In this document: piece by piece, positions 7,727 through 15,396 of the stretch | Layout: every line of letters begins with the position of its first letter | Numbering within the stretch: position 1 is the stretch's first letter | Origin: a virus | Strand: one strand, 5' to 3' | IMG/VR virus record: IMGVR_UViG_3300018465_000004 | Span: 62,001-126,000 of that record | DNA: 64,000 bases | Program-made: the position numbers and the translations under genes | The notes under the pieces: generated by a model | The model's database searches: none | What the model was told of the DNA's origin: nothing | The model's input: only the letters and a program-made list of their open reading frames with translations

Positions 7727-7773
7727 GCCGTGAAAGTATCGCTAGGTAACCCCACGCTAGGAGGTACCAAGCG

Positions 7774-8271
7774 ATGCCACGAACAGCCGAAATCCTCGCC
7801 GATCGCCAGGCGTACGCGACCACCCTGCCGGCCGACCGCGCACCGCGCATTCTCACGTTCTCGGCCGCACTCGACGCGCACGACGTCACGCGGGCATGGG
7901 CCTACGGGTACGCGGTCCGGTACTCGATCCAGGGTGACGACACGCGGCGCGGCCTGGCCATCTGGCGCGACGACTTCAGCGAGCTTTCCGCGGGCCGCCT
8001 CGCCGACCTGCACCGCGCCGTTTTCCTGGTGGACGACGGTAAGACCGTGGTCCCGCACTACGTCGCCGGATGGAACCCCACCGCCCACCCAGGCGCCATG
8101 TTCTTGCAGCCCTACCCGACCAACCCCAACGGCGCCACCAGGCCGGACAACGGCGAGACGATCGACTACGGCACGTGGTTCGCATCCTGCCGCGTCGCCT
8201 ATCACCTCAAGGTCTCGGCTCTGTCCGTGACCCTGACGCAGGTACCGGCCGAGAACGGAGCGCAGGCATGA
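7774..8271 (+). CDS. hypothetical protein (165 aa)
   Basis: ATG with GCTAGGAGGTACCAAGCG upstream. Begins MPRTAEILADRQAYATTLPA. First of four genes linked by 4-nt ATGA overlaps (7774-9264), clearly one translational unit. No recognised domain. Confidence 0.75.
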   Translation: MPRTAEILADRQAYATTLPADRAPRILTFSAALDAHDVTRAWAYGYAVRYSIQGDDTRRGLAIWRDDFSELSAGRLADLHRAVFLVDDGKTVVPHYVAGWNPTAHPGAMFLQPYPTNPNGATRPDNGETIDYGTWFASCRVAYHLKVSALSVTLTQVPAENGAQA

Positions 8272-8729
8272 TCGACACAACGGCCTTCCGCGCGATCGTC
8301 AGGGAAGCACTCGGCGCCCGTGCAGTGATGGTGCGAGCCGGCGAGACGCACTCAGACAGCCTTTCCACGCTCACCCGTGTGATCGCATACCTCCTGGGCG
8401 CCGAGCCCAACACGCCCGGCATGCGCACGATGTTCGAGGCGGTTTCACCGGTGATCGCCGACGCGTTGCCGGAGCATGTCGCACCCCTCATGCTGACGGT
8501 GGCGGCCGAGCCGGTATCGGGGGTGCTGTACACGCTGGCGCCCGACCGGGCGCCCGTGACGTATGACAGAGCCGATGGACAGATCTACCGGGTAGAGCGC
8601 ACCGGTACCGACGTGACCACGTCCAGCGTTGCGCCGACCGACCCAGACTGGCTCACGGCGTGCGGGTACGTCCAGCGCGAGACGATCGGCTCCATCGTCG
8701 CCACCGTTTCCGGCGGTAGCTTCGGATGA
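8268..8729 (+). CDS. hypothetical protein (153 aa)
   Basis: ATG at 8268 overlaps the preceding stop. Begins MIDTTAFRAIVREALGARAV; the C-terminal half is beta-rich (LYTLAPDRAPVTYDRADGQI). Second gene of the coupled four-gene unit. Unknown function. Confidence 0.75.
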   Translation: MIDTTAFRAIVREALGARAVMVRAGETHSDSLSTLTRVIAYLLGAEPNTPGMRTMFEAVSPVIADALPEHVAPLMLTVAAEPVSGVLYTLAPDRAPVTYDRADGQIYRVERTGTDVTTSSVAPTDPDWLTACGYVQRETIGSIVATVSGGSFG

Positions 8730-8986
8730 ACGGCGAAACGGTCCACACGTGGGCGGACGCTTTCGGCGCCTGGCACGCTCGGATCACGTTCCCCGCGCCC
8801 GGGTACGGGCCGGCTCACTTGCGCGGCGAGATCCGACGCATTCGAGCCAAGGCGCGCCGCGCGATCCGCCGTGAGATCTTGGCTCGCGAGCGTGGGCCCA
8901 TCAGGGTTCGCATAGAGGTCACGGCGAATGACGAAAACAGCCAAGGGCAGATGCAATCGATCACCTTCGGGGAGCGCAAGTCATGA
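8726..8986 (+). CDS. hypothetical basic protein (86 aa)
   Basis: ATGA overlap with the previous gene. The centre is strongly basic and helical (RGEIRRIRAKARRAIRREIL), so nucleic-acid contact is plausible. Third gene of the unit. Confidence 0.7.
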   Translation: MNGETVHTWADAFGAWHARITFPAPGYGPAHLRGEIRRIRAKARRAIRREILARERGPIRVRIEVTANDENSQGQMQSITFGERKS

Positions 8987-9264
8987 GCCGCAAACGAGAG
9001 ACGCACGCGCAGGCCGCCACGCGCATGCTCGGTGCGGCGGAGACTCACATGCGTGAGGCTGGTTTCTTGCGCGAGTCGACGCGGCTTGAGCTGTGCACGG
9101 ACGGCACGGCCTATTGGGTCGCCTACGTCAGTGCGCCCGACCTGAACCGTTCCACGTCGGTTATCGGCGCCTCACCGCGGGATGCCGCGCGATTCGCGCA
9201 CGGGTACCTGACGGCTGTGTGCGCCATCACGGGCCAGACACGGCACGGTTGCCGGCCGGACTGA
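8983..9264 (+). CDS. hypothetical protein (93 aa)
   Basis: ATGA overlap with the previous gene; last of the coupled unit. Begins MSRKRETHAQAATRMLGAAE and has a small alpha/beta look (SVIGASPRDAARFAHGYLTA). Followed by a long inverted repeat that probably ends the transcript. Confidence 0.7.
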   Translation: MSRKRETHAQAATRMLGAAETHMREAGFLRESTRLELCTDGTAYWVAYVSAPDLNRSTSVIGASPRDAARFAHGYLTAVCAITGQTRHGCRPD

Positions 9265-9302
9265 CCTGCAACTGATTCGCACCTGACCTCTCCTCCGATC
9301 GG

Positions 9303-9334
9303 ACGATGCGCTAGGCACACGCCTAGCGCATCGT
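9303..9334. promoter_or_regulatory. perfect 14-bp inverted repeat containing operator copy 8
   Basis: Arms ACGATGCGCTAGGC and GCCTAGCGCATCGT around ACAC, then TTCACC. The core GCGCTAGGCACACGCCTAGC is the best dyad form of the repeated element. The RNA hairpin could also end the 7774-9264 transcript. Confidence 0.65.
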
Positions 9335-9384
9335 TTCACCCACGCGCGTGCAGCTCCCGCGCGTTTGGGAAGGGAGACGCAACC

Positions 9385-10317
9385 ATGACCCTCGCGATTG
9401 CCAGGCCGCCGACCGACCACCCAGAAGAGTGCACGTGTGTGCCGTGCCTCTTGGCGGACATGGATTGTCACGTCTATTCGACCTTCGGGATTGATTCCCA
9501 GAGGTACGCGGACGGCCGCAACGGTGAGAACGTCGCACCGGAGCGCACGCGCTACGCCACGCCCGGCGCCCGCTCTGGTTACGGCATTGTCCGGGAGATC
9601 TCACGCGGTCAGCTGAACCGAATTCGCTGGATGATGGCCACGCGCGACACGTCCAAGCTTGTCCGCCTGCCCGGCTCTGAGGTGATCGAACGGATGTCGC
9701 TCCGCGGTGCCTCAGACCTCATAGACCGGCTCGAAGCATGCCCGGTGCTACCCGGCATGCCTGAGCGCCCCCCAGGGCCCTGGGAGCGTGAGGCAACGGC
9801 GCCCATGCTCGCCTACCTGCACAAGCTCTACGCGGGCAAGCAGCACACGTTTGCGCCGCTCCCGGGTTACGTGCCGTTCGCACTGGCCCGCCACTTGATT
9901 GATCAGCTCACGGATAAGCCCTGGAAACCGTGCGAGGCTACCTCTCGGCCGACCCGTACGGGTGCGCCTGCCTCGCTGGCGAAACCGATTGATGTTGGTG
10001 CGTATTTGCTGGATGGGACCGTCTATAAAGTCCAGCGCGGGCGCGAGTCGGGCAAGCTCTACGCCAAGGTCCTGGTAAAGGTCGACCCGTACACCAAAAT
10101 GGTTCGCGGTAAGGAAAAGCTCATTACCGCCGAATTCAAATACAGCGGCGCCGCGATTGTTTCGCGTTTGACTCCGGACATGCGCATGACCCTCGAAATG
10201 GCAAAGGAATACGGCGCGCAATTCGGCGTTTGCTGCGAGTGCGGCGCCGTTTTGACGGCTGAGGCATCAATTGAGGCACAAATCGGGCCGGTATGCGCGG
10301 GCAAGCTAGGCCGCTAG
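9385..10317 (+). CDS. DUF6011-type protein with C-terminal zinc motif
   Basis: 310 aa; ATG preceded by GGGAGACGCAACC. N-terminus has CTCVPC (residues 16-21). The last 35 residues, including CCECGAVLTAEASIE and IGPVCAGK, match the DUF6011 pattern (Cys-x2-Cys-Gly then GxGPxC), a zinc-binding module common in phage and plasmid proteins. A segment near residues 200-245 (VYKVQRGRESGKLYAKVLVK) resembles the small beta domain that often accompanies it. Role unknown. The 3' part uses noticeably more A/T-ending codons than neighbouring genes. Confidence 0.8.
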   Translation: MTLAIARPPTDHPEECTCVPCLLADMDCHVYSTFGIDSQRYADGRNGENVAPERTRYATPGARSGYGIVREISRGQLNRIRWMMATRDTSKLVRLPGSEVIERMSLRGASDLIDRLEACPVLPGMPERPPGPWEREATAPMLAYLHKLYAGKQHTFAPLPGYVPFALARHLIDQLTDKPWKPCEATSRPTRTGAPASLAKPIDVGAYLLDGTVYKVQRGRESGKLYAKVLVKVDPYTKMVRGKEKLITAEFKYSGAAIVSRLTPDMRMTLEMAKEYGAQFGVCCECGAVLTAEASIEAQIGPVCAGKLGR

Positions 10318-10405
10318 CGGGCCCTCACGCGATGGCGCGGCGGGGCGAATGTCTCAGACTTTCCCCGCCGCCCCCATTGATTCGGCAACCAACTTGCAAC
10401 TTGAC

Positions 10406-10425
10406 GCTAGGCACAGCGCTAGCGC
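10406..10425. promoter_or_regulatory. operator-like dyad, copy 9, with TTGAC
   Basis: GCTAGGCACAGCGCTAGCGC preceded directly by TTGAC, in the context CAACCAACTTGCAACTTGAC. It lies 38 nt before the 168-aa gene. The TTGAC could be a -35 element, but no convincing -10 is seen. Confidence 0.6.
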
Positions 10426-10463
10426 ACGCTGGCCCCTTACCCCACGCGATTGGAGCCCCCCTC

Positions 10464-10970
10464 ATGTGCAAGGCCGCCATCGACTACACCCACCGCGTAT
10501 CACTGCGCAAGTCCGGCGTGTACTACACGGCCGACGTGATCATCCCGGACGGATCCGACACGGGTGTCTACGGCGACGGGTGCGAGCCCGGTACCGGCGC
10601 CTACATGGAGTCCGGCTGGATCGACCCCCGTTGGAGCCGCGAGACCGTACACGAGAACCGCGATCACGTGCGCCCGGACATGTTCGAGGCATCGCAGGAT
10701 GGCGACCGGCGCCGTTGGCTGGCCGATCGTCTCTCCGAGCGTGTCAACTGCCTCGACATCGACAACTACGGCAACCACTACTCCGTGCTCTACGGTGAGG
10801 CGGAAGAGCCGGATTACCGGACGGGCATCACGGTCAGCGTCGCGGCTCACCCGTACGGATTCGAGGATTGGGAGATTGAGTCCGCGCTGGACATGATCCG
10901 CCGGGAGCGCCTGCATCGCGCACGCATCGCGCGTGAGTACCTGGATCGGCTCTATCCCCGCGCGGCCTAG
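10464..10970 (+). CDS. hypothetical protein (168 aa)
   Basis: ATG preceded by GATTGGAGCCCCCCTC. Begins MCKAAIDYTHRVSLRKSGVY, with an aromatic, acidic, beta-rich body (DVIIPDGSDTGVYGDGCE) and a basic helical end (MIRRERLHRARIAREYLDR). No recognised family. Ends before a 400-nt non-coding stretch. Confidence 0.75.
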   Translation: MCKAAIDYTHRVSLRKSGVYYTADVIIPDGSDTGVYGDGCEPGTGAYMESGWIDPRWSRETVHENRDHVRPDMFEASQDGDRRRWLADRLSERVNCLDIDNYGNHYSVLYGEAEEPDYRTGITVSVAAHPYGFEDWEIESALDMIRRERLHRARIAREYLDRLYPRAA

Positions 10971-11371
10971 CCGCTCAACCGCACGTCACGCCAAAAGTCC
11001 AAGACTTTTCCCCCGCGCCTGGTGATCCCCAAATCACCAGGCGCCCCTTCATATCTGTCCCCTACGAACCCACAAGCGGATATGAGGGCTATCTAGCTGT
11101 CACTGGCCCTAACAGGCACCTAGCGGCCTAGCTGAGGCTCTAACCCCCAAGAGCCGGTACGTCGGCTCACACGCTTTACAGCCCCCCAGGGGCCATCCAT
11201 AGGCCGGTACCGGCATGTCTACTGTCCCGTTCCCCACACGGCACCCTTAGCGCTTTAGGAGCAAGTTGGGTGCAACCCTGCATATCCCTTGGGGATAGCA
11301 CTGTGCCTAGCGCATGGTTGGCGCTGGTGCTGCTCATGGCGCCGACCGGCCGCACGGGTAGGGGGTAGGCA
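10971..11371. other. 401-nt non-coding gap with terminator-like hairpins and operator copies
   Basis: No convincing gene. Contents: AAAAGTC-CAA-GACTTTT hairpin (10993-11009); 12-bp stem GCGCCTGGTGAT / ATCACCAGGCGC (11015-11044), a likely terminator; a TTAGCGCT half-site (11247-11254); and an operator copy, GATAGCACTGTGCCTAGCGC (11294-11313), which in reverse complement is GCGCTAGGCACAGTGCTATC. Near 11263 the reverse strand reads GGTTGCACCCAACTTGC, like the sequence before other copies, so a leftward-facing promoter is possible. The leader of the 11372 gene follows. Confidence 0.6.
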
Positions 11372-11749
11372 ATGGAGATCACGGTTGACATGGCAGAGGT
11401 GATCCTCGGCTATGTGGAGTGCGCACTGTGGAGTGAGCTTGACGATGCCGGCATGCCGCTTGACCAGCGGTTTGACCAGTCCGACGTCACGGCCGACGCG
11501 CTCACGGCGATGGCCAGTGAGCTGCAAGATTTCGTCGCCGGATGCCTCGCGGAGCGGCCGGAGATCTTCGACGGTATGGAGCCCGGACAGATCGGTCATG
11601 ACTTTTGGCTCACGCGCAACCGGTACGGCGCGGGTTTTTGGGACCGCGGTCTAGGCGAGCGTGGGCAATGGCTCACCGACATGGCGCACCCCTACGGGTC
11701 CGCGATGCTGTACGTGACCGATTCGGGACGCGTCGAATTCGTCAGCTAG
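11372..11749 (+). CDS. conserved phage-type protein (125 aa)
   Basis: ATG after GTAGGGGGTAGGCA. Begins MEITVDMAEVILGYVECALW. It contains GHDFWLTRNRYGAGFWDRG (about residues 75-93), a stretch I recognise from small conserved proteins of many phages, without known function. Same pattern in unrelated phages suggests a core accessory role. Confidence 0.75.
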   Translation: MEITVDMAEVILGYVECALWSELDDAGMPLDQRFDQSDVTADALTAMASELQDFVAGCLAERPEIFDGMEPGQIGHDFWLTRNRYGAGFWDRGLGERGQWLTDMAHPYGSAMLYVTDSGRVEFVS

Positions 11750-11808
11750 GCCGCTCGATAATGGGGATTATCGTGTGCCCGATCGGCCGGAGAGATTCGA
11801 CCGATCGG

Positions 11809-11828
11809 GCTACGCGTGTGCCTAGCGC
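11809..11828. promoter_or_regulatory. operator-like dyad, copy 11
   Basis: GCTACGCGTGTGCCTAGCGC, followed by TAAGGTAGCG. It lies 58 nt upstream of the SAP-like gene, in the gap after the 125-aa gene. Confidence 0.5.
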
Positions 11829-11886
11829 TAAGGTAGCGTTGTCCCTGGTAGGCCGCCCTAACGGCCGGAGCGATGGGAGCGCAGCA

Positions 11887-12129
11887 ATGAGCCTCGACAG
11901 CATCAACGACCGGCTTCAGCAATCGCCCGACGCACAGCGCGCGTGGGACGTGCTGGCAAGCGTTTCCGACGGCATGCTGCGCAAGCTGTGCGACTTGAAC
12001 CACCTGGAAACGGGCGGCAAGCGGGACGCGCTCACCTATCGATTGATTGCCGACGTGCACGGCAACACTGCGGCCGGTGCGGAGCGCATCGCCCGGTCGC
12101 TCGGCGCCTCTCTGCTTGGGGGTTTGTGA
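11887..12129 (+). CDS. SAP-like domain protein (80 aa)
   Basis: ATG with GGGAG seven nucleotides upstream. The segment LRKLCDLNHLETGGKRDALT (residues 31-50) then YRLI fits the SAP helix-turn-helix pattern (L-x2-L-C-x-L-x4-G-x-K-x2-L-x2-R-L), which binds DNA or RNA. The rest is short and helical. Likely a small DNA-binding protein; the fold assignment is by pattern only. Confidence 0.6.
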   Translation: MSLDSINDRLQQSPDAQRAWDVLASVSDGMLRKLCDLNHLETGGKRDALTYRLIADVHGNTAAGAERIARSLGASLLGGL

Positions 12130-12132
12130 GCC

Positions 12133-12471
12133 ATGCGCACCTACACCGGAGAGCAACTGTCAACCATCATCGATGCCCTTGTGACCACGAACGGGCCGGA
12201 TGCCCTGATAGAGCGCCTGTTAATGGACTACCGGGAGACGCGTGCGCGTGAGTTGCCATCGGGCCCCATCACTAAGTGGGATGCCCTGCACACGCATGAG
12301 CGGGCCCAGCTGGAACGCACGCCATTCATGGATGGCGTGCAGCTCTGTAGCGGATGCGGCACGCCGCTACCCACTGAGGCGGCATTCGCACAGCACTTCA
12401 CAGTGACCGATCGGCGCTATCTCAACCTTGGCTCATGTGGAGCCGCTACGCGCACGGACGGAGCGGCCTAG
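12133..12471 (+). CDS. hypothetical protein with CxxC motif (112 aa)
   Basis: Starts 3 nt after the previous stop. Begins MRTYTGEQLSTIIDALVTTN; the second half has LCSGCGTPLPTEAAFAQHF (about residues 71-89) and a later Cys, a possible zinc ribbon. Last rightward gene before the palindrome and iteron region. Confidence 0.65.
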   Translation: MRTYTGEQLSTIIDALVTTNGPDALIERLLMDYRETRARELPSGPITKWDALHTHERAQLERTPFMDGVQLCSGCGTPLPTEAAFAQHFTVTDRRYLNLGSCGAATRTDGAA

Positions 12472-12528
12472 CACTCACCTACCAGGCGCGCCCGTTAGGC
12501 GCTTAGCGGCCAGCACAGAGGGCCGGAT

Positions 12529-12558
12529 GGGGGTCTAAGGACATGTCCTTAGACCCCC
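12529..12558. repeat. 30-bp perfect palindrome
   Basis: Left arm GGGGGTCTAAGGACA (12529-12543) is followed with no spacer by its exact reverse complement (12544-12558). It lies between converging genes. A bidirectional terminator is the simplest reading, although no T-run follows on the plus strand; a protein-binding site of the adjacent origin-like region is another. Confidence 0.85.
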
Positions 12559-12609
12559 TCAGCGCGAGCCGCTGCGCGGTAGCACCCCACCAGCCAATTC
12601 AGAGACTCC

Positions 12610-12792
12610 AAGATCAACTTCTACTGGACACCACTACAAGCAATTCCCGACCGCAAGATCAACTTCTATTAGCTCACCTACAGCGGAATGGCAGGCAGTC
12701 AAGATCAACTAGCGCTTTAACCACTCCAAATTGGTCACCGGTCCAAGATCACTTAATAGCTGCCTATTCATCGAAGATTCTCTAGATCAACT
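12610..12792. repeat. five iteron-like repeats (AAGATCAACT)
   Basis: AAGATCAACTTCTA at 12610 and 12655, AAGATCAACTAGCG at 12701, AAGATCACTTAATA at 12745, and TAGATCAACTCACT at 12783. Spacings are 45, 46, 44 and 38 nt. Two TAGCGCT half-sites (12709, 12806) of the operator family lie inside or beside the array. The stretch is visibly AT-richer than its surroundings. Iterons in an AT-rich non-coding region suggest a replication origin or partition site. Confidence 0.6.
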
Positions 12793-13001
12793 CACTCCAT
12801 AATGTCTAGCGCTGTCCAGGGATGACCACTATTTCCAGGGCTTCAACCCGGGGGAAAATACAAATCCGGGGCTCCAACTTGTGCATCCCCGGCTCCTGTC
12901 CACTATGGGCAGGTATCCCGTCCACATAGTCCATTGCCAGCTGATGGCGATCTATGAACCACCTACACGGACAGTAACGGAAAACATATTTGGGCCCGGG
13001 T

Positions 13002-13196
13002 TTAGTTCCCCTCCTCGTGACTCTCGGTATAGATCCGGCCTAGTTGATCTACGTTGACTCCGCAGGCCATCAGGATGACCTCTTCCCGGCTGTATCCGCG
13101 CTCGTAGAGCGCCGCTACGAGCTGGCGGAGGTCGTTGGCGATCTCAACCTCGAACAGCTCGGCGTCGACGGTGCCCGGTTCGGGGATCTCCTCCAT
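13002..13196 (-). CDS. hypothetical protein (64 aa)
   Basis: ATG with AAGGAG seven nucleotides upstream. Acidic, helical product (IANDLRQLVAALYERGYSRE, then EVILMACGVNVDQL) with a helix-turn-helix-like spacing. It reads toward the iteron region, so a role in its control is possible but not shown. Confidence 0.7.
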   Translation of the reverse strand: MEEIPEPGTVDAELFEVEIANDLRQLVAALYERGYSREEVILMACGVNVDQLGRIYTESHEEGN

Positions 13197-13398
13197 GGCT
13201 TTGCTCCTTCCCTCGCTCTTCAGGTCCGGGGAAGGGGCTTGGCGTTGGCCGGTTCGTTCAAGATCTTTTGAGTTCCTTCCCTCCTGGCTTAGAGCGGGGG
13301 AGGGGCGGATGTATGAGCCAGGGCAGCCAAGATCTTTGGGGGCGGGCTGTCCACCTTGAGGGTGATCGCCGCTCCGCCAGCGCGATCGTTGGGCGTGC
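13197..13398. other. divergent gap with two AAGATCTTT sites
   Basis: Between the leftward 64-aa gene and the rightward methyltransferase-like gene. CAAGATCTTTTG (13259) and CAAGATCTTTGG (13328) share the AAGATC core of the nearby iterons. No further gene seen; probably holds promoters for both directions. Confidence 0.45.
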
Positions 13399-14070
13399 GT
13401 GCCTTCTTCTACCTATGTCGTCGACCCGCGCGAAATCCGGGATCTCTCGCCGGAGGCGCTTGACGCTGATCGCCGGCTCAAAGTCCTGCCGGCGGCGTTC
13501 TGGGCGGGGACGACGGGGATGGAGCGGCTGCTCTTCGGTCAGCGCAACGGGCTCTACTCGTTCCCCACCCCCGAGCTGGTCGACCATATGCGCGCGGTCA
13601 TCGGGGACCGGTCGGCCATTGAGATCGGCGCGGGCCACGGCGCGCTCTGCCAGGCCCTGGGGATCCCCGGGACCGACACCCGGGAGCAGGAGCGCCCCGA
13701 GTACAAGATGCTGCTGGCGTTGCAGTCCAACCAGCCGCCGGTGCGCTACGGCGATCACGTCATTGCGCTGGAGGCCAGCGACGCGGTCCGGCAATACCAA
13801 CCCGACGTCGTCATCGCCTGCTGGGTGACCCAGCGCTGGGACCCGACCAAGCTGGACGAGATCGACAGCAAGCATGATGGCGTCGACGAGGACTTCGTCA
13901 TCGACAACTGCCAGAGCTACATCCTGGTCGGCAACGAGAAGGTCCACCGCAACAAGCGGATCTGGCGGCGCCGGCACCGGTTGCTTCAGCCGTCCTACGT
14001 CTACTCCAGGGCGGCCAACGGCAGTCCGGATTTCATCGCGGTCTTCCGGGGCGGCAAGCGCCCGCGCTAG
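13399..14070 (+). CDS. SAM methyltransferase-like protein
   Basis: 223 aa from GTG 13399; no clear ribosome binding site, so the start is tentative. AIEIGAGHGALCQALGI (about residues 74-90) is a good class I methyltransferase motif I (E-x-G-x-G-x-G). DVVIACWVTQRWDP (about 136-149) fits the strand carrying motif IV. The N-terminus (MPSSTYVVDPREIRDLSPEA) and the basic stretch HRNKRIWRRRHR are not catalytic. Substrate unknown. The stop overlaps a converging membrane-protein gene. Confidence 0.65.
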   Translation: MPSSTYVVDPREIRDLSPEALDADRRLKVLPAAFWAGTTGMERLLFGQRNGLYSFPTPELVDHMRAVIGDRSAIEIGAGHGALCQALGIPGTDTREQERPEYKMLLALQSNQPPVRYGDHVIALEASDAVRQYQPDVVIACWVTQRWDPTKLDEIDSKHDGVDEDFVIDNCQSYILVGNEKVHRNKRIWRRRHRLLQPSYVYSRAANGSPDFIAVFRGGKRPR

Positions 14071-14222
14071 ACCAGTTTGGCCCGAAGCAGCAGGACGCCC
14101 AGGGCGACGCCGATGACGCCGGCTGCGGGCTCGTTGAAGGCCGTTGCGGCGCCGGCCAGCATCAGCGCCCAGGCGACGATCCTTTGTAGCCGGTTGAGGT
14201 CTCTGCGGGTTTTTCGCATCAT
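14067..14222 (-). CDS. small two-helix membrane protein (51 aa)
   Basis: Starts at ATG 14222 (MMRKTRRDLNRL) after GCTGGGGCC; a start at 14264 lacks a ribosome binding site. Two hydrophobic stretches (IVAWALMLAGAATAF and GVIGVALGVLLL) follow a basic N-terminus, which suggests an N-in hairpin. It ends 4 nt inside the converging methyltransferase-like gene. Confidence 0.55.
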   Translation of the reverse strand: MMRKTRRDLNRLQRIVAWALMLAGAATAFNEPAAGVIGVALGVLLLRAKLV

Positions 14223-14310
14223 GGCCCCAGCATGGGCGTGAGAATCCTGAGCTGGAACCTTCATTCACGCAGGTCAGCCGGGGTTCAATTGTTAACCCGG
14301 ACGCCACCCG

Positions 14311-14628
14311 TTATAGGCGCCCGATCAGCCCGAAGAAGGTCCCCGGCTTGCTGCCGGTCCGGAATGTAACGACGCTCTTGCCTTGGCGCTGGGCCAGCTC
14401 GACGGCCTGCTCGCGGGCGCCCGCCTCGGTGTCGTCGAAGATCAGGAAGGCGGCGTGGTCGGTTCCCGGGGTGTCGGGGCCGATCAGCTCGACCTGGAAT
14501 TCCCAACCGGCAAAGGGTCCGTCGGTGGCGGGGATCTGGGTGCTGCGGACTTCGGCGGGCTCGGTGTCCATGTAGGAGCCAACGAAGAAGGCCGTCACCG
14601 GTTGCTGGAACGGCTCGTTGAACGCCAT
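14311..14628 (-). CDS. hypothetical protein (105 aa)
   Basis: Begins MAFNEPFQQPVTAFFVGSYM; includes AGWEFQVELIGPDTPG and a KSVVTFRTGSKPG end, an alpha/beta sandwich look. No recognised family. Transcribed leftward, divergent from the PAS-domain gene. Confidence 0.7.
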   Translation of the reverse strand: MAFNEPFQQPVTAFFVGSYMDTEPAEVRSTQIPATDGPFAGWEFQVELIGPDTPGTDHAAFLIFDDTEAGAREQAVELAQRQGKSVVTFRTGSKPGTFFGLIGRL

Positions 14629-14865
14629 GATCGCGGCCCGAGGCGATGGTGTCAGGCCCGGGGGTTGTCGGGGGTTTGTGCGTTGCCCTCGCGACCCTGA
14701 GACTCGGGTGCCTGTCGTCGCAGGCGGGAGAACCCTGGACGGGGAGCTTCATCCCCCATGAAACACGACCCGGGCCGCGATCCCCTCACGCCCCCGGTTC
14801 ACTGCGGACCGCACCGATAAGCCCAGGGTGGCGGGTGAGCGTGTTGTCCAGGGCGTGGGTTAGCC
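14629..14865. other. divergent intergenic region (237 nt)
   Basis: Separates the leftward 105-aa gene from the PAS operon. It has a CACCGATAAGCCCAG element (14812) resembling the CCGATAAG motif of structural-gene gaps. No gene seen. Confidence 0.4.
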
Positions 14866-15396
14866 GTGTTGGCGCTGCCTCGACCGCTCCTCTCCTGGCT
14901 CAGCCGAGCTTTCCGGCGTCCCCCGCCGGTTGTGACCCTGGAGCTGCCGCGCTCGGAGGCCGGGACCCCGGACTTCGTCCACATTGAACGGATTGTCTCA
15001 GATCCGAAGGCAATCATCTACGTTCGCGACGATTCCGGACGCTACGTCTGGGTAAACGATGCCTATGGGAAGTACCTGCCCCATTCCCGAGAGCAGGTGA
15101 TCGGGAAGACCAACCGCGAACTGCACGGCGAAGAGGCGTCCCGCACCTGGGAGGCAGCTGATTCCCTTTCAATGGCGGCAGACACCTTCGTGGTCACGCC
15201 GGAGCAGATGTTCGACGAGCGGAGCCGGAACTGGCGGAAGTTCGTCAGCACCAAGATTCCGATCAGAGCCGGAGGGCAGCGGTACCTGGTCGGTGTGAGC
15301 ATCGAAATTCTCGACGACAACGTCATTGAATACGAGCGTCGGCTCGGACAGGTTCGCGCTCGGCTCATCGAACAGATGAGGGTCGAGGATGCCTAG
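14866..15396 (+). CDS. PAS-domain protein (176 aa)
   Basis: After a basic, Pro-rich N-terminus (PRPLLSWLSRAFRRPPP), residues 45-155 look like one PAS sensor domain: DPKAIIYVRDDSGRYVWVND, then AYGKYLPHSREQVIGKTNRE, and the returning strands GGQRYLVGVSIEILDD. It ends in a helix (YERRLGQVRARLIEQMR). PAS domains bind small ligands or partner proteins and usually sit in front of kinases, cyclases or HTHs; none is fused here. The next gene, encoding a membrane coiled-coil protein, overlaps by 1 nt, so a membrane-associated sensor complex is one reading. Start GTG is tentative. Confidence 0.7.
   Translation: MLALPRPLLSWLSRAFRRPPPVVTLELPRSEAGTPDFVHIERIVSDPKAIIYVRDDSGRYVWVNDAYGKYLPHSREQVIGKTNRELHGEEASRTWEAADSLSMAADTFVVTPEQMFDERSRNWRKFVSTKIPIRAGGQRYLVGVSIEILDDNVIEYERRLGQVRARLIEQMRVEDA

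Larger units (their letters stand above)
12472..13001. other. 530-nt AT-richer non-coding region
   Basis: No supported gene. It holds the 30-bp palindrome, the AAGATCAACT repeats, then 12840-13000 with short repeats of CCCGGG/CCGGGG and ACTAT(T/G) and the AT-rich ACGGAAAACATATTTGGG. Candidate origin of replication or other cis-acting site, from layout alone. Confidence 0.55.

Noticed and set aside
12529-12558. Hairpin telomere (protelomerase) site
   Set aside because: Shape alone is suggestive, but no protelomerase gene is visible in the window, and convergent genes make a terminator or binding site more likely.
12610-12792. CRISPR array from the AAGATCAACT repeats
   Set aside because: Repeats are too short and imperfect, spacing varies from 38 to 46 nt, and there are no cas genes; iterons fit better.
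13258-14307. 349-residue minus-strand frame over the methyltransferase-like gene
   Set aside because: Arg/Gly-rich shadow without a start signal; the plus-strand frame holds methyltransferase motif I.
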